Numbered from the stretch's first letter, positions 28,352-39,558 are shown. The stretch is 64,000 nucleotides of DNA from Arthrobacter sp. Hiyo4 (GCA_002370555.1 AP014718.1:124001-188000), one strand, 5' to 3'. Notes: generated from the sequence alone by a model not told the origin. Translations and numbers: made by a program.

Positions 28352-29094
28352 ATGAGCACCCGCAGCCCACGGATCCGCGTCCGCCCTCAGCTCAGCGACG
28401 AGGCCTCCTCGTACATCCGAGGACTCATCATGTCCGGCGAGCTACAGCCCGGCGCCTCCGTGCGCCCGGAAACGGTCGGCGAAGCGCTGAGAATTTCCAC
28501 CACTCCTGCGCGCGAAGCCCTGCAGGCACTGCGGGTCGAGGGCTTTCTGGAACTCATTCCCCGCCGCGGTTTCCAAGTAGCGCCACTGACCGGCCAGGAC
28601 ATCCGGGATTTGTTCCAGGTCCAGGCGCTGATCGCCGGGAGTTGGCAGCCCGCGCGGCCGCAAACGCCACTGACGAGGACATCGCCGAACTGGAGGCGCT
28701 CCATCACGAGCTCATCGCGGCCGCCTCGCGGAACAACCATGACGTGCTGGAAGAAAAAAATCACGCCTTCCACCGCGAAATCAACCTCATGGCGGAGTCG
28801 CGCAAAATAACCTGGGCGCTGGAACTCGTCACGCGTTACGTTCCCAGGCGGTTCTACTCCGCTATTGAAGGGTGGCCGTCAGCAACCGTCGACGATCACA
28901 CCGAACTCCTCGAAGGAATCCGCACCAAAGACGCGGAGGCAACCCGCGCCGCAATGTGCAAACACATCATTCACGCGGGAGAACTCCTCGCCGATCACTT
29001 CGACAGGCGCGTTGCGGCCGCCACGGAAGAGAGCGCAGGCTCACGGGTGCAAGAAGGCGCTCCGAAGGCCTCCGACGTCTCACGATCCGGCTAG
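28352..29094 (+). CDS. GntR/FadR-type (FCD) regulator of the acyl-CoA cluster (frame-broken)
   Basis: About 246 residues across one break near 28640. Winged helix: LSDEASSYIRGLIMSGELQPG, TTPAREALQALRVEGFLELIPRRG. FCD ligand domain after the break: DEDIAELEALHHELIAAAS, NHAFHREINLMAESR and HTELLEGIRTKDAEATRAAM, with the metal/ligand histidines of the class. The last gene of the maoC-citE-caiB transcript or separately promoted; probably a repressor responding to an organic acid or acyl-CoA. Confidence 0.8.
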
Positions 29095-29154
29095 TCCGCA
29101 GACACCTCTTGATCGGCGGAGTAGTAAACTCAAAAGGTGGGAAACGGGGTATCG

Positions 29155-29274
29155 ATGACTTCCACGATCCCCGGCGCCTTGTATGCAACGGCTTTGTTAC
29201 CTGACATTGAATGGCTCCTATGGGTTGTCGATCGAACCCTCACGGAGATGCTGGTCGCATCAGACTGTCTGTGA
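29155..29274 (+). CDS. Possible 39-residue small protein
   Basis: An ATG frame reads MTSTIPGALYATALLPDIE, WLLWVVDRTLTEMLVASDCL and stops. G-rich sequence precedes it. Nothing is recognised and it may be chance; the rest of 29095-29314 holds no gene that I can see. Confidence 0.2.
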   Translation: MTSTIPGALYATALLPDIEWLLWVVDRTLTEMLVASDCL

Positions 29275-29314
29275 GGTAGTAGTTGTCAGTTTTGGTGAAG
29301 CAAGCTGGAAGAGG

Positions 29315-30729
29315 CTAGGCGTCGATCACCATATCGGTGCGCGCTGTGGAGCAGCAAGGCAGGAACTTGCCTGCATCGATTTCGCGGGCCCGGATCCCGC
29401 CCTGGTGGTTCATCTCGACCTCCCCGGAAAGCTTGACGACCTTGCAGGAGCCGCACATGCCCTCCTTGCAGTTCGCACCGATTCTGACGCCCGCACGCTG
29501 GGCTGCCCCGAGGATGTGTTCGGCGGGGTCGATGCGCACATTGATGCCGGTGCGCATGAAGGACAGCGTGAGGCTTCCCGTTCCCACGGTGTCGAAGGTC
29601 GAGGCATCAGGGGAGTCGGCCTCCGGCGCCCGCCCGAACCGCCGTCGGGGGCCTCGGTAGGGGGTGCGTCCTGGTCGACGGTTTCCAGCGGCAGCCCCGT
29701 GGCCTTCAGGGTTCCCTCGGCGTCGTAGCCGGGCTCGTAGAGCCCGAACGCTGTGGGCTGGCTTTCGTAGTAGTCCTCGGCGGAGTCAGCGATTTCCTCG
29801 GCAATCTCTTCGGCAATGTCCACTGCGAGAGCGAGCTCCGCCTGGTATTCAAGGAGCGTCTGACGATCTCCCGAGAAGAATTCCATATAAATGGAGGTGT
29901 CGTCGACGCCAACCTTCCCCAGGAGCTCGGTGGCGGTGTTCAGGTAACCCTCGGGGCCACAGGCATAGACTTGGCGGCCGTTGGCATCGGGGACCACCTC
30001 GTCAAGCATGGCCGCCGTCAGCCTTCCGCTGAGCCCTTCCCAGCCCTCGGGTTTGCTGCGGTCGCCCAGGGAGTAGAAGACCTTGAAGCGCGAGTCCACG
30101 GACTCGACATAGGCCAGCTCCTTGTGGAAGGCAAAGCCTCCGGCCTCCGCTCCGTGGTAAAGCACCACCACATCGGCCTGTCCGGGCAGGGAGTGGATGG
30201 TACGCACCATGGACATGATGGGGGTGATGCCTGCGCCGGCGGCCAGCAAGAGATACCGCGCCCGCCGGTCGGCGTCGGGCAGGTGGAATGCACCCACCGG
30301 TCCGAGCATCTCGAGGACGGTGCCGGGTTTGACGTTCTCGTGCACCCACGGTGAGACCAAACCCGTGGGATCGCATTTGACTGTGATGTCGAAGGTCCAC
30401 GGTTTGGTGGGCGAACTGGACAGCGAGTAGCTGCGGTCTACCGGATCCTGGTCCTCGCCGTTTACGGGGAAGGCAACATTGACGTATTGGCCCGCACGGA
30501 ACGCCAGGGGCGCACCGTCGGAGCGTCGGAACACGAAGGTCATCATGCCGCCCACTTCGGGAACGATCTCGACACATTCGGCCATGAACTCCTGCGGGTG
30601 CCAGGGGCCTAATGCGCGGGCGGCGCTTGCGGGTCCCTCGGTGCTGCCCATCACCCTGTTCCACGGCATCTCAAGACCGCGAATGCGCTGTGGTTCCTGG
30701 ATTACCGTCTCGGTGAGGAGTTCAATCAT
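29315..30729 (-). CDS. gbcB: Glycine betaine monooxygenase reductase subunit (frame-broken)
   Basis: About 470 residues from ATG 30729. An FNR-type flavin domain (RAGQYVNVAFPV, DRSYSLSSSP for FAD, LLAAGAGITPIMSMVRT and YACGPEGYL for NAD) is followed by an acidic linker of about 70 residues rich in EEIAEEIA. After one break near 29625 comes a plant-type ferredoxin with CKEGMCGSCKVV and a distal Cys pair FLPCCS holding a 2Fe-2S cluster. It passes NADH electrons to the Rieske oxygenase encoded just upstream; the two genes overlap by ATGA. The linker is longer than in the ~366-residue Pseudomonas GbcB. Confidence 0.8.
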
Positions 30730-32023
30730 GCCAAGTGCTCCTGCACGCGCTGCACGTACCAGTTGATGAATGCCTCCACCTGGTACTCGCTCTTCATGTA
30801 AGGGCCCGGCTCGTAGGCGGGCTGCCGGCGCCCTTCTGGCACAGCTCCACGAATGCCTTGTCCTGCAGATTTGTCTGCTTCCAGGTGTAGGTGAGTTTGT
30901 CCAGATCGTAGTCGACGCCTTCCTCGGCGTCGTCAGCAACCAGCCAGGTGGTGCGTACCAGGGTCTGGTGTTCGTTGACGGGGAAGACGCCGAACGTGAT
31001 GACGTGGTCGCTCTGGAAGTGGAACCAGCTGTTGGGCTGCAGGTGCATCGAGCAGCGGCCAAGGCGGAAGTCCCGCAAGTCGCCGAGCAGCTTCTTGGAG
31101 AGCCTGCGCCCATCGGGCGAGAACGATTCGCCCTCTCCGTCGAGCGATTCCCGTGAGATGCGGATTCCGGCGATGCGTGTGTCGAGCTCCTCGACGACCT
31201 CGTAGGGAAGGCCATAGCGGCGGCAACGCTCCTCGAGCGAGGACTGGGCTTCCTTGTTGCGGTCCCACACTTCTTCGAGATGGGCCGGGATCAGGCCCTC
31301 CGTCAGTCCCCAGGTGGGAAAGAGGGAACAGGCGAGCTCCGGGTGTCCGTCGCAGTGGTAGCACTCACGGTTGTTCTCCATGACGAGCTTCCAGTTGCCC
31401 TCCTCGATGATGTTTTGCTGGTAGGCGACTTTCGTCTTCGCCAGATCGTGGGGCGCGAGGTATGGCTCGAAGATCTTGGCGGTTTCGTCGAAATCCGCCG
31501 GCGGCTCGTCCGCAATGCAGACAAAGATGAGTCCGGCCACCTCGCGGCTGTGGGCACGCTTGAGGCCGAAGCAGCCCTTGTCGAACTTCGTCTCCCCCGG
31601 TGCCGAGGCGTGGATCAGATTGCCGTCGGGGAGTATGTCCAGGAGTGGTAGCCGCAGACCAAGTTTCCTGTTGACCCGCGGGCTCGGTCAGGACACGGGC
31701 GCCGCGGTGGCGGCACACATTGTGCAGGACGTTCACGCCGCCGTTGTCGTTGCGCAGCACGATCAGGGAGTAGGGCCCGTAGTCGACGGTGATGTAGTCG
31801 CCCGGCTCCGGCAGTTCGGCAATGCTGCCGGCAAATATCCAGTGCTGGCCAAAGATGGCCTTCATGTCGATGCTGAAGATCGTCGGGGCGGTGTAGAAGG
31901 GGCATCCAGGGAATATCCCGTGCGCCGGAACTCGAACAACTCGGTGATCTCCGCCAGCTGCTCTGCAGTCAAAGATGAAGCGAGTGTTCCGCGAGAGTTG
32001 AGGGGCAAGACTGGTACGGACAT
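30726..32023 (-). CDS. gbcA: Rieske oxygenase, glycine betaine monooxygenase subunit (frame-broken)
   Basis: About 432 residues, reconstructed across four breaks (near 31900, 31670, 31625 and 30825); start ATG 32023 after GGGAGGAAACAC. Rieske centre: CRHRGAR (Cys-x-His), then CGYHSWTYSP (Cys-x2-His). The mononuclear iron site is in NNRECYHCDGHPEL, a stretch shared with GbcA and related quaternary-amine demethylases. With GbcB it would oxidise glycine betaine to dimethylglycine plus formaldehyde. Divergent from a LysR gene, 161 bases apart. Confidence 0.8.
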
Positions 32024-32184
32024 GTGTTTCCTCCCGGGAGGCGTGGGTAAGTGCGTGATTCGTGGGGACCACAGCTGCGTGGGGTGCGAGCGGCGTTGTC
32101 GAACACCTTGTAATGATGAGATTAGGGATCATTGATCCACAACAAAAGCGCAAGATTTGGAAGATATCCGTGCACAATAGGTGC

Positions 32185-33115
32185 ATGATTGATGCGAGGC
32201 TTATCACTCTGAGGGTATTTGCCCGGTGCGGAACCATTGGCGCAACCGCGGAGCTCACAGGGTATTCCCCTCCGCCGTCTCTGCGCAGTTGCGGGAGCTC
32301 CAGCGCCTGCTTGGAATGCAGCTGCTGACAAAGGACGGCAGGGGCGTGCGGCTGACCGGCACGGGCCGCTTTCTCGTGGCCGGCTCGGACACCCTTATTG
32401 CCGAATGGGAGCGCCTGCACGCAGCAGCCATGGAGGCCGGAGACCAGGTGCAGTCCCGTTTTGGCCTGGGCGGTTTCTCCACGGCGGCCGCACAGTTGCT
32501 CGCGCCCTGGCCGCCACCCTGCGCTCGACACGCCCCCTGCTGGAGGTGCAGGTACTCGAGGCCAACCCGGCCCGCTGCTTCGATTTGCTGGTTGCCGAGC
32601 GAATCGACCTTGCGGTCATTGTTGCCATGCAGTCCGACACCTACGTTGAGGACGATCCTCGCTTCGAACAGACCGTACTACTTGACGATCCTTTGGACGT
32701 GATCATTCCCGCTGACCATCCGTTGGCATCGCGGGCAACGGTGACGCTCGAAGAGCTCGCGTCGGAACCATGGATCACCGAAGCCGCCGGTTCCACCTAC
32801 CATTCCCTCTTCACGGCGGCGTTCACGGCAGTCGGCGTCACACCGCGCATTGCCCATGAGGCCGTTGAATGGGAAACCCAGATCGCCTTCGTGGGTGCGG
32901 GCCTGGGCGTGGGCCTGCTGCCGCGGCTGGCACCCTTGCATAGCGCCGAAAACGTGGTTCGACTACGCATAAGTGGCAAAGGGAAACCCTCGCGCCGCAT
33001 TGTCGCTGCGGTGCGCAGGGGCAGCATCGCATCGCCCCTCATCCAGGAGTCGCTCGGCATCCTGCAGGTCAGGGCAAATCGGATCCTCGCCGCCCGACCC
33101 GAAGACGATCTCTAG
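32185..33115 (+). CDS. LysR-family regulator (frame-broken)
   Basis: About 310 residues across two breaks (near 32265 and 32505). N-terminal HTH: MIDARLITLRVFARCGTIGA, GYSPSAVSAQLRELQRLLGM and LLTKDGRGVRLTGTGRFL. The effector domain has PLLEVQVLEANPARC, ERIDLAVIVA, DPLDVIIPADHPLA and FVGAGLGVGLLPRLA. Divergent from gbcA, so it probably controls the oxygenase pair; well-studied betaine regulators of Pseudomonas (GbdR) are AraC-type, so this is a different control solution. Confidence 0.8.
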
Positions 33116-33432
33116 AATCGGCTGGCCGCGATTCATTGCCGGCGGGCCCAAAGCAGAAGTGCCGGACGCGAAAGTCCTCCGTCGCTGCAATCGGCACAGC
33201 TCTGGCTAAAGTTCTGCTCGCGGTCGTCCTGACGATTCTGAGGGCCCGGTTGTGACTTTTCGTCCGCAACGTGGTGTGCCCCGGTGGCACGGGCTGGGAA
33301 GCCGCGTGCTACCGGGGCGGGCTATTTCTGGGGCCTATGTATTGTCCTGGTCGGTTTGTCGGTCCTGGACGATTGGGATGTTGCCGGTGTGGGTGCCGCC
33401 TTGGTGGGAGTCCGGGTCCGGACACGAGTGTG
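33116..33432. other. Gene-free stretch between lysR and moeA ends
   Basis: No recognisable gene. It separates two convergent transcripts; I see GC-rich sequence with no strong hairpin plus U-run. Confidence 0.4.
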
Positions 33433-34700
33433 TCATGCGGGGCATGCGGTGCTCCGTGCTCGCTTGGTGGAGAGGATAGTTTCGTTGGCCTGCGTCCAGG
33501 GGAGTGGGAGCACGGAAACCGGCTCGCCGGACTGGACTCCAGCAGGGGAACGGCCATGACGCCGTCGGCCCAAGCCAGTCCGCGCATCATGCCGGGCCCC
33601 GTATGCGAGGTGGGGAAGGCAAGCCCCTCGATGAACGTGCAGGGAATCAGTCGTGTACGGCCGGGGCACGGATCAACGTCAGCCGCGGAGGTCACCTGCG
33701 CGACGGCGCTCAGAGGCCTGCCGCCGAGTGCCTCCAGCAGCGGTGCACCGATAGTGATGAGAGCCATCATTGCTGCCAGGGGGTTACCGGGCAGCCCGAC
33801 GACGAAGCGGCCGTCCGGGAGCCGGGCCAGAACTGCCGGGTGGCCCGGCCGCATGGCGATGCCATCCAGCAGCAGCTGTCCGCCAAGGGCAGCGATGACG
33901 GCGCGAAAATGATCTGTGCCGGAACAGCCGGTTCCGCCGGTGGTTATGGTCAGGTCCGGCATCTGCCCGGGGAACGCGTCAGAACCGCCAATTGCCGCGA
34001 GCCACTCGGGGTAGGAATCCCCGATCCGCAGGGAGCCGGCAGGCGTGCCCCCAGAAGGGAAATGACCGTCCCAGTTGCGGACCAAAAGTGTCCCTGACAT
34101 GTCCTGGTTCCGGAACGCCTGACGTGACCACCTCGGAACCGGTCAGTACGACGCCGACCACCGGCTTGGCCTGCACCTGCAGGTTGTCGTGGCCAGCCAC
34201 TGCGGCGAGGGCAATGTGGCCCGGGTTCAGTGTTGTGCCGGCGGGGATCAGCACCTCACCTGCAACAGCTTCCTCGCCGGCGGGACGAATGTGTTGGCCC
34301 AGGCCCGGCTCGCCTTGCTTTGCGTTGTCATTGAGCCGCAGGAGAAGGCTGCCGTCGGCATCTTGGTGGATCTGGCCACTTTCCTTGCGGAGTATCGACT
34401 GGGCGCCAGCAGGTACCAGTCCGCCGGTGGCTATGACGCTGGCACTCCCGGGGCGCAAAAAGGGTTCGTGGCCGGCAAGGATCCATGGACCTCCGCCGTT
34501 GATGGCCCAGCCGTCCATGGCAGAAGAGTGGTAATGGGGAGTTCCTGCAGGGCGGCGACGTTGCGGGTAAGTGTGTGGCCTGCTGCCAATACGAGGGGAA
34601 CCTCCACGGGCGCGAGCGGGTCCGCGCAATCGAAAGCCAGTTGCCGGGCTTCGAGCCAGGTGGGGGAGGGATGTCCGGAAGATGGCCTTGCAGAGCGCAA
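33433..34700 (-). CDS. moeA: MoeA-like molybdopterin molybdenumtransferase (frame-broken)
   Basis: About 423 residues across three breaks. Markers in order are TWLEARQLAFDCADPLAPVE, SSAMDGWAI (MoeA active-site stretch), VIATGGLVPAGAQ, GEEAVAGEVLIPAGTTLNPG, VVLTGSEVV, GHVRDTFGPQL, TGGTGCSGTDHF, RPGHPAV and VGLPGNPLAAMMALI. One break (near 34045) is explained exactly if a run of seven G was read as five. MoeA inserts molybdate into molybdopterin. It follows folE and the formate-dehydrogenase-like gene on the same strand, so it likely supplies Moco to that enzyme. The start is uncertain (TTG 34700 or further upstream). Confidence 0.78.
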
Positions 34701-34941
34701 CTCCGAAGTGCTGCCGTTTGTGGCGGTATCTTGGCCAGCAAGGGTGCCCCCTTTCTGTAAGTAGTGATGGAATTGCCTTGCACTGGTCCGGCAAGTGCCG
34801 GTGCTGCCCCGTTGCCCGAAAGCGGTGCTTCGATGAGGATACTTCCCCAGGTTTCAGGCCACCGAAGCACCATTTACAGGAACGGGACAGCTCATCCTTC
34901 GCAAGGACGAAGGCTGTCAGTGGGATGCCGGTCGAGATTTC

Positions 34942-35535
34942 TTATCGGCCATGTATGAGGCTCAGCGCCTCGGCCCGGGCGGCCGGCAGGCGCAGTTCAC
35001 CGCGGACTGCCGATGTGATGGTCTTTGCCCCGGGTTTGCGGACGCCCCGCATTGACATGCACAGGTGCTCGCACTCGATCACCACAATTGCCCCAGCGAC
35101 GTAACAAGCGCGTCCACCAGCTGGGTGGTGAGCCTCTCCTGGACCTGCGGCCTTCGCGCAAAGACGTCCACCAGCCTGGCAAGCTTGCTGAGGCCGGTCA
35201 CTAGTCCCTCAGCGGATGGGATGTAGCCCACGTGCGCCACGCCATGGAACGGCACCAGGTGATGTTCGCAGGTGGAATAGAACGGGATGTCCTTAACGAT
35301 GACCATTTCACCGTGGCCGAGGTCGAAGGTTCTGTCCAGGACTGCCTTGGGATCCTCATGGAGCCCGGCGAATATTTCCGCGGCGGCGCGGGCTACACGG
35401 GTCGGGGTGTCCGCCAGCCCTGGCCGTTCGGGGTCCTCCCCGATGGCCAGGAGGTACTCGCGGGACAGCCCGTTCCACCCTTGGCCCGTCCACATCCAGG
35501 GTGACGGTCGCTTCGGTCGTCAGGACTGAGCTCAT
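34942..35535 (-). CDS. folE: GTP cyclohydrolase I (frame-broken)
   Basis: About 198 residues. Start ATG 35535 overlaps the stop of the preceding formate-dehydrogenase-like gene (ATGA). Core motifs: [45 protein letters not shown] (zinc Cys-His-His), [22 protein letters not shown], and after a late break the second zinc cysteine in [17 protein letters not shown]. Breaks occur near 35480 (a frame change that fits one extra or two missing bases) and 35105. It begins folate synthesis. Placed inside a tetrahydrofolate-hungry demethylation cluster, so it may be a dedicated extra copy. Confidence 0.8.
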
Positions 35536-37857
35536 GCTTCGGCCCGCTCGAGCCGCACGATAACGGACTTGGAGGTCGGAGTGCCGCTGGTATCAGCTAC
35601 GGAGTCGAGCGGCACGAGGACGTTCGTTTCCGGGTAGTAGGCTGCCGCGCAACCCTTGGGTGTCGAGTATGAAACGATGCGGAAGTTTTCGGCGCGTCGT
35701 TCGATCCCTTGGAATTCGGAGATGAGATGAACCATGTCCCCGGCCGTGAACCCCAGCTCAGTAATGTCGTCGGCGTTGACCATGACTACGCGGCGCCCGC
35801 CGTGGATGCCGCGGTAACGGTCGTCCTTGCCGTAGATGGTGGTGTTGTACTGGTCATGGGAGCGCAGGGTCTGAAGGACGAGCCGTCCGGCGGGGACCTT
35901 GATGAATTCCAGTTCGTTGCCTGTGAAGTGTGCCTTGCCCGAAGCGGTGTCGAACTTCCTGGCGTCCCGGGGCGGGTGGGGGAGGACGAACCCGCCAGGA
36001 TTCTTGAGCCGTTCCTCGAAGTTCTCGAAGCCGCTGAGGACGGCTTCGATGTGTTTCCTGATGATGGAGTAGTCGTCCCGCATGGCGAGCCAGTCGGCTT
36101 TGGGGGTATTGGGCAGCGGGAGGTTGGTGCTGGCGGTGAAGATTTTGTGGGCAATGTTGCAGACAATGGCCACTTCGGAGTGCAAGTGGTCGCTGGCTGG
36201 CTTAAGCCGTCCGCGGGAGGCGTGGACCGCGCTCATGGAATCCTCCACGGTTACCCTCTGGTCGCCGGTGCGCTGGGTGTCCCGCTCGGTACGTCCGAGA
36301 GTCGGAAGAATCAGCGCACGTCGGCCCGTCGATACGTGGGAGTGGTTCAGTTTCGTGGAGATCTGCACAGTCAGGCGGGTGTTGGCCAGCGACTGTTCCG
36401 TGACCTCGGAATCGGGGGCTGCCCGCACGAAGTTGCCGCCCATGCCGATGAATACACGGACCTTGCCGTCCCGCATGGCGCGGATGGCGGCCACGGTGTC
36501 GAAGCCATGCGCCCGGGGGAGCGGAATTGGAATTCGTGGTCAAGCCGGTCGTGGAAGTTCTCCGGCATCTTCTCGAAGATGCCCATGGTCCGGTCGCCCT
36601 GGACGTTGGAGTGGCCGCGGACGGGGCAGACGCCGGCTCCGGGCTTGCCGATGTTGCCTTGCAGAAGCAGGACGTTAACCACGTCGCGGAGGGTGGGTAC
36701 CGAGTGCTTGTGCTGGGTCAGGCCCATGGCCCAGCAGACGATCGTGGCGCTCGAGGCCAGGAGGCGCTCGCCTGTGGACTTGATCTGTTCCAGTGTCAGT
36801 CCCGTGGCTTCGACGATGTCGTCCCATTCCGCCTTTTCGAGGTACCGCAGGTACTCGTCGATGCCAACGGTGTGGTCCTTGATGAACTCATGGTCCAGCA
36901 CAGTGGGGAGGCCGGGGGTCTTGCGCCCCTCGGCTTCGGCTTCGAGAAGGTATTTTCCAAGCCCCTGGAAGAGGGCCTGATCGCCGCCGGCGCGGATCTG
37001 GAGGAAGTCATCGGTCAGTTGTGTGCCCACCACCATGCCGGAAATGTTCTGCGGATTCTCGAACCGCAGGAGCCCGGCCTCGGGAAGCGGATTCACGGAG
37101 ATGATGACGGCGCCGTTCTTCTTCGCCTTCTCCAGCGCGCTGAGCATGCGCGGGTGGTTGGTGCCGGGGTTTTGCCCCGCCACGAAAATCAGCGACGCCG
37201 TTTCCAGGTCCGTGAGGCTGACGGATCCTTTGCCGATGCCGATGGTTTCCACCAGGGCCGAGCCGGACGATTCGTGGCACATGTTGGAGCAGTCGGGCAA
37301 ATTGTTGGTCCCGATGCCGCGAACGAGGAGCTGGTAGGCGAAGGCTGCCTCGTTCGATGTCCGCCCGGACGTGTAGAAGACCGACTGATCGGGGTGCTCC
37401 ATGTCCCTGATTTCCTGGGCGATCAGCTCATAAGCGTCGTCCCACGCGATGGGCTTGTAGTGGGTTGCACCTTCCTCGAGGAGCATCGGATGGGTCAGCC
37501 GGCCCTGCTGGCCAAGCCAGTAGTCGTCGCGCGATTTCAGGTCCGCAATGGAGTGTTGTGCGAAGAATTCGGCGTGACGCGGCGGCGCGTGCCTTCTTCG
37601 GCCACCGCCTTGGCGCCATTCTCGCAGAATTCCGCAGCATTGCGCTTTTCGTGTTCAGGCCAGGCGCAGCCCATGCAGTCAAAGCCGTCAACCTGGTTGA
37701 CAGCCATGAGTGTCTGGATGCTGCGCAACGGGCCCATCTGCTCAAGGGAAATTTTCAACGCGTTCGCTACAGCCGGAAGGCCGACGGCCGTCGTTTTGGG
37801 CTTCGTCACGGTCAGTTTTGACTCGTCGATGTTCTGCTTGGGGGCTTTTGAAGCCAT
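35532..37857 (-). CDS. FdhF/YdeP-family molybdopterin oxidoreductase, probable formate dehydrogenase (frame-broken)
   Basis: About 775 residues across two breaks (near 37550 and 36500). N-terminus GFDCMGCAWPEHEKRNAAEFC, with cysteines for a 4Fe-4S cluster. Moco domains: SGRTSNEAAFAYQLLVRGIG, NLPDCSNMCHESSG, FVAGQNPGTNHPRML, GNIGKPGAGVCPVRGHSNVQ, FIGMGGNFVRAAPDSE. The C-terminal MopB domain has SHDQYNTTIYGKDDRYRG and YYPETNVLVPL. The catalytic position lies in the CHES region. It is followed by overlapping folE and by moeA. Formate released by PurU is the obvious substrate (inference), giving CO2 and electrons. Confidence 0.78.
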
Positions 37858-37869
37858 GTGATCTTCCCT

Positions 37870-38744
37870 TCAGATCTTGGCAGGTAAAAATGGAATGGAG
37901 GTGCTGCCTGGGGCCAGCGTGGTGGTCGGCTGCAGTGTCCGCAGATCATCCAGGAGGCCAAGCATACGGCCGAAGTCGTTGAAGGTGTAGACATGGAACC
38001 GGCAAAGAGGGGATCGCCCGCCAACTCCTGGCGGACCTCGCGGATCAGGCGTCCGCCGTCGTAGCTCATGAAGTCGTCCCGCCGCCAGAGGGCATCCGCC
38101 ATCCCCGACCCGCGGGCGAGCTTGCGGGAGCGGCCCACCCCGAGGCGCGCTCCCAGGGAGACCAGCTTCCTGATGGAGACCGGGCCCGGGACTCCAACCC
38201 ACACGGGTAGCTCGATGCCGCCTTTGCGGATTGTCCGGAGGTACCGGCTGATTGCCTCGGCGGAAAAGCACATCTGGGTGACCATGGAGGACGCCAAAGG
38301 CGCTTTCGTGAGGAGGCTGCCGCTGAGTTGTTCCTGGCTGAGCTCCGGGTGGCCTTCCGGGTAACCGGCGATGCCTATGGAGAAGTCGGTTGAGTACGCA
38401 TTGACCGCCTCAAGGAGTTCTCCCCTCCAGTTGTAGGGGCCTGCTTGCGTGCGCCGGTCGGCGGCAACGAGAAACAGCTCCGAGACGCTGGCCTCCCGCA
38501 GTTGCAGCAGCAGCGAATGGAGTTCCGCCTCACCCGTGATGCTGCGGGCTGCCAGGTGGGGAACGGCGTGGTAGCCCAGGCGCGCCAGGTGCATGGACGC
38601 CTCTACGGTCCGTGCAGGCCCGTGGTGCGGGAGGCACGTCACGCTGACGGATCCCGTGGTGTCAAAAGCCGCGGGGAGTTGTGCGAGCAGATCGGCGGAC
38701 GGAACCACTTCCAGCCGTATCCTTGCAACAGCTTCTGTGCTCAC
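37870..38744 (-). CDS. metF: 5,10-methylenetetrahydrofolate reductase-like protein (frame-broken)
   Basis: About 291 residues with one break near 38005 that restores FHVYTFNDFGRMLGLLDDL and a stop at 37870. TIM-barrel features: RIRLEVVPSADLLAQLPAAF, SVTCLPHHGPARTVEASMHL, ARLGYHAVPHLAARSI, ELFLVAADRR, GIAGYPEGHPELS, TQMCFSAEAISRYL and WVGVPGPVSIRKLV. It would reduce methylene-THF to methyl-THF or work in reverse on methyl-THF. The closest relatives in C1 demethylation clusters are divergent MetF-like proteins, so the direction is uncertain. Twelve bases separate it from the molybdoenzyme downstream. Confidence 0.78.
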
Positions 38745-38759
38745 TGCTCTCCATTAGGG

Positions 38760-38800
38760 TTGACATTTTTTTTGATGGGATATAGATATATCAGTTCTAG
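38760..38800 (+). promoter_or_regulatory. Promoter and operator between metF and gntR
   Basis: TTGACA at 38760-38765 with a 17-base spacer leads to TAGATA (38783-38788), overlapped by the palindrome GATATATC (38785-38792). The same A/T core appears before gntR-purU and glyA, pointing to a shared GntR-type operator. Confidence 0.5.
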
Positions 38801-38863
38801 GAATACTATGTACACGAGGCCTTCGCGTCAAGGCTCAGCCGCGCATCGGGAGGAGACTTGAAA

Positions 38864-39558
38864 ATGGCAAGCGGTGGTGAACTACCCTCGGATATTGGGG
38901 GGCCCTTCCTGCCAGCGAGGCAGGAGGGTGAGTCCTTCGCCGACTTCGCCTACAGGGTGCTCTGTGATGAACTGATCGTTTTGGACATCAAGCCTGGCGA
39001 ACCATTGAATGACGAAGTGATTTCCAGGCGGCTCGGAGTGGGAAGGACGCCCATCCGGGAAGCTATGAAGCGCCTTGAAAGCGACCATCTGGTGGTGGCA
39101 TATCCCCGCCGGGAACATTCGCTGCCGGGGTGGACATCACGGATCTGGCTGAAATCTCCGAAATCCGGCAGCTTCTGGAGCCTGCGGCCGCAGCACGGGC
39201 AGCGCGGATGGCGTCGCCGCAGCTCCGGCGGGAGATCAAGGAATTTGCCACGGAAGTGGGCCAGCTCCTGCCAAAAACGCACTCCCAGCGGGACCTGATG
39301 CGCCTGGACATGCGGGTCCACCGGATGATCTACCGGGCCACAGGGAGCCGGCATCTTGAGGATGTCCTGATCCGGTACGACAACCTTGCGACGCGCATCT
39401 GGAGCCTTGTGCTGGAGAAACTTCCTCCGGTATCCGAGCATATTGCCCAGCATATTGAGCTGCTCGAGTGCATCGCGGAAGGGGATTCCGAAGCTGCTGC
39501 GCGGCTGACCACTAAGCATGTGACGGACTTTGAGAACCTCATCAGGGCCGTCCTGTAG
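38864..39558 (+). CDS. GntR/FCD regulator of the C1 cluster, copy 1 (frame-broken)
   Basis: About 231 residues across one break near 39120; ATG 38864 chosen because GGAGGA lies nine bases before it (a TTG at 38858 is too close). Winged helix: SFADFAYRVLCDELIVLDIKPG, RRLGVGRTPIREAMKRLESD. FCD domain: DITDLAEISEIRQLLEPAAA, RLDMRVHRMIYRATGSRHLE and IRYDNLATRIWSLVLEKLP. It is a close paralogue of the regulator at 44830, sharing DVLIRYDNLATRIW. Divergent from metF-fdh-folE-moeA, which it may control. Confidence 0.8.

Noticed and set aside
32255..32482. Overlapping frames at the lysR start as separate genes
   Set aside because: They are pieces of one LysR protein separated by two one-base breaks.
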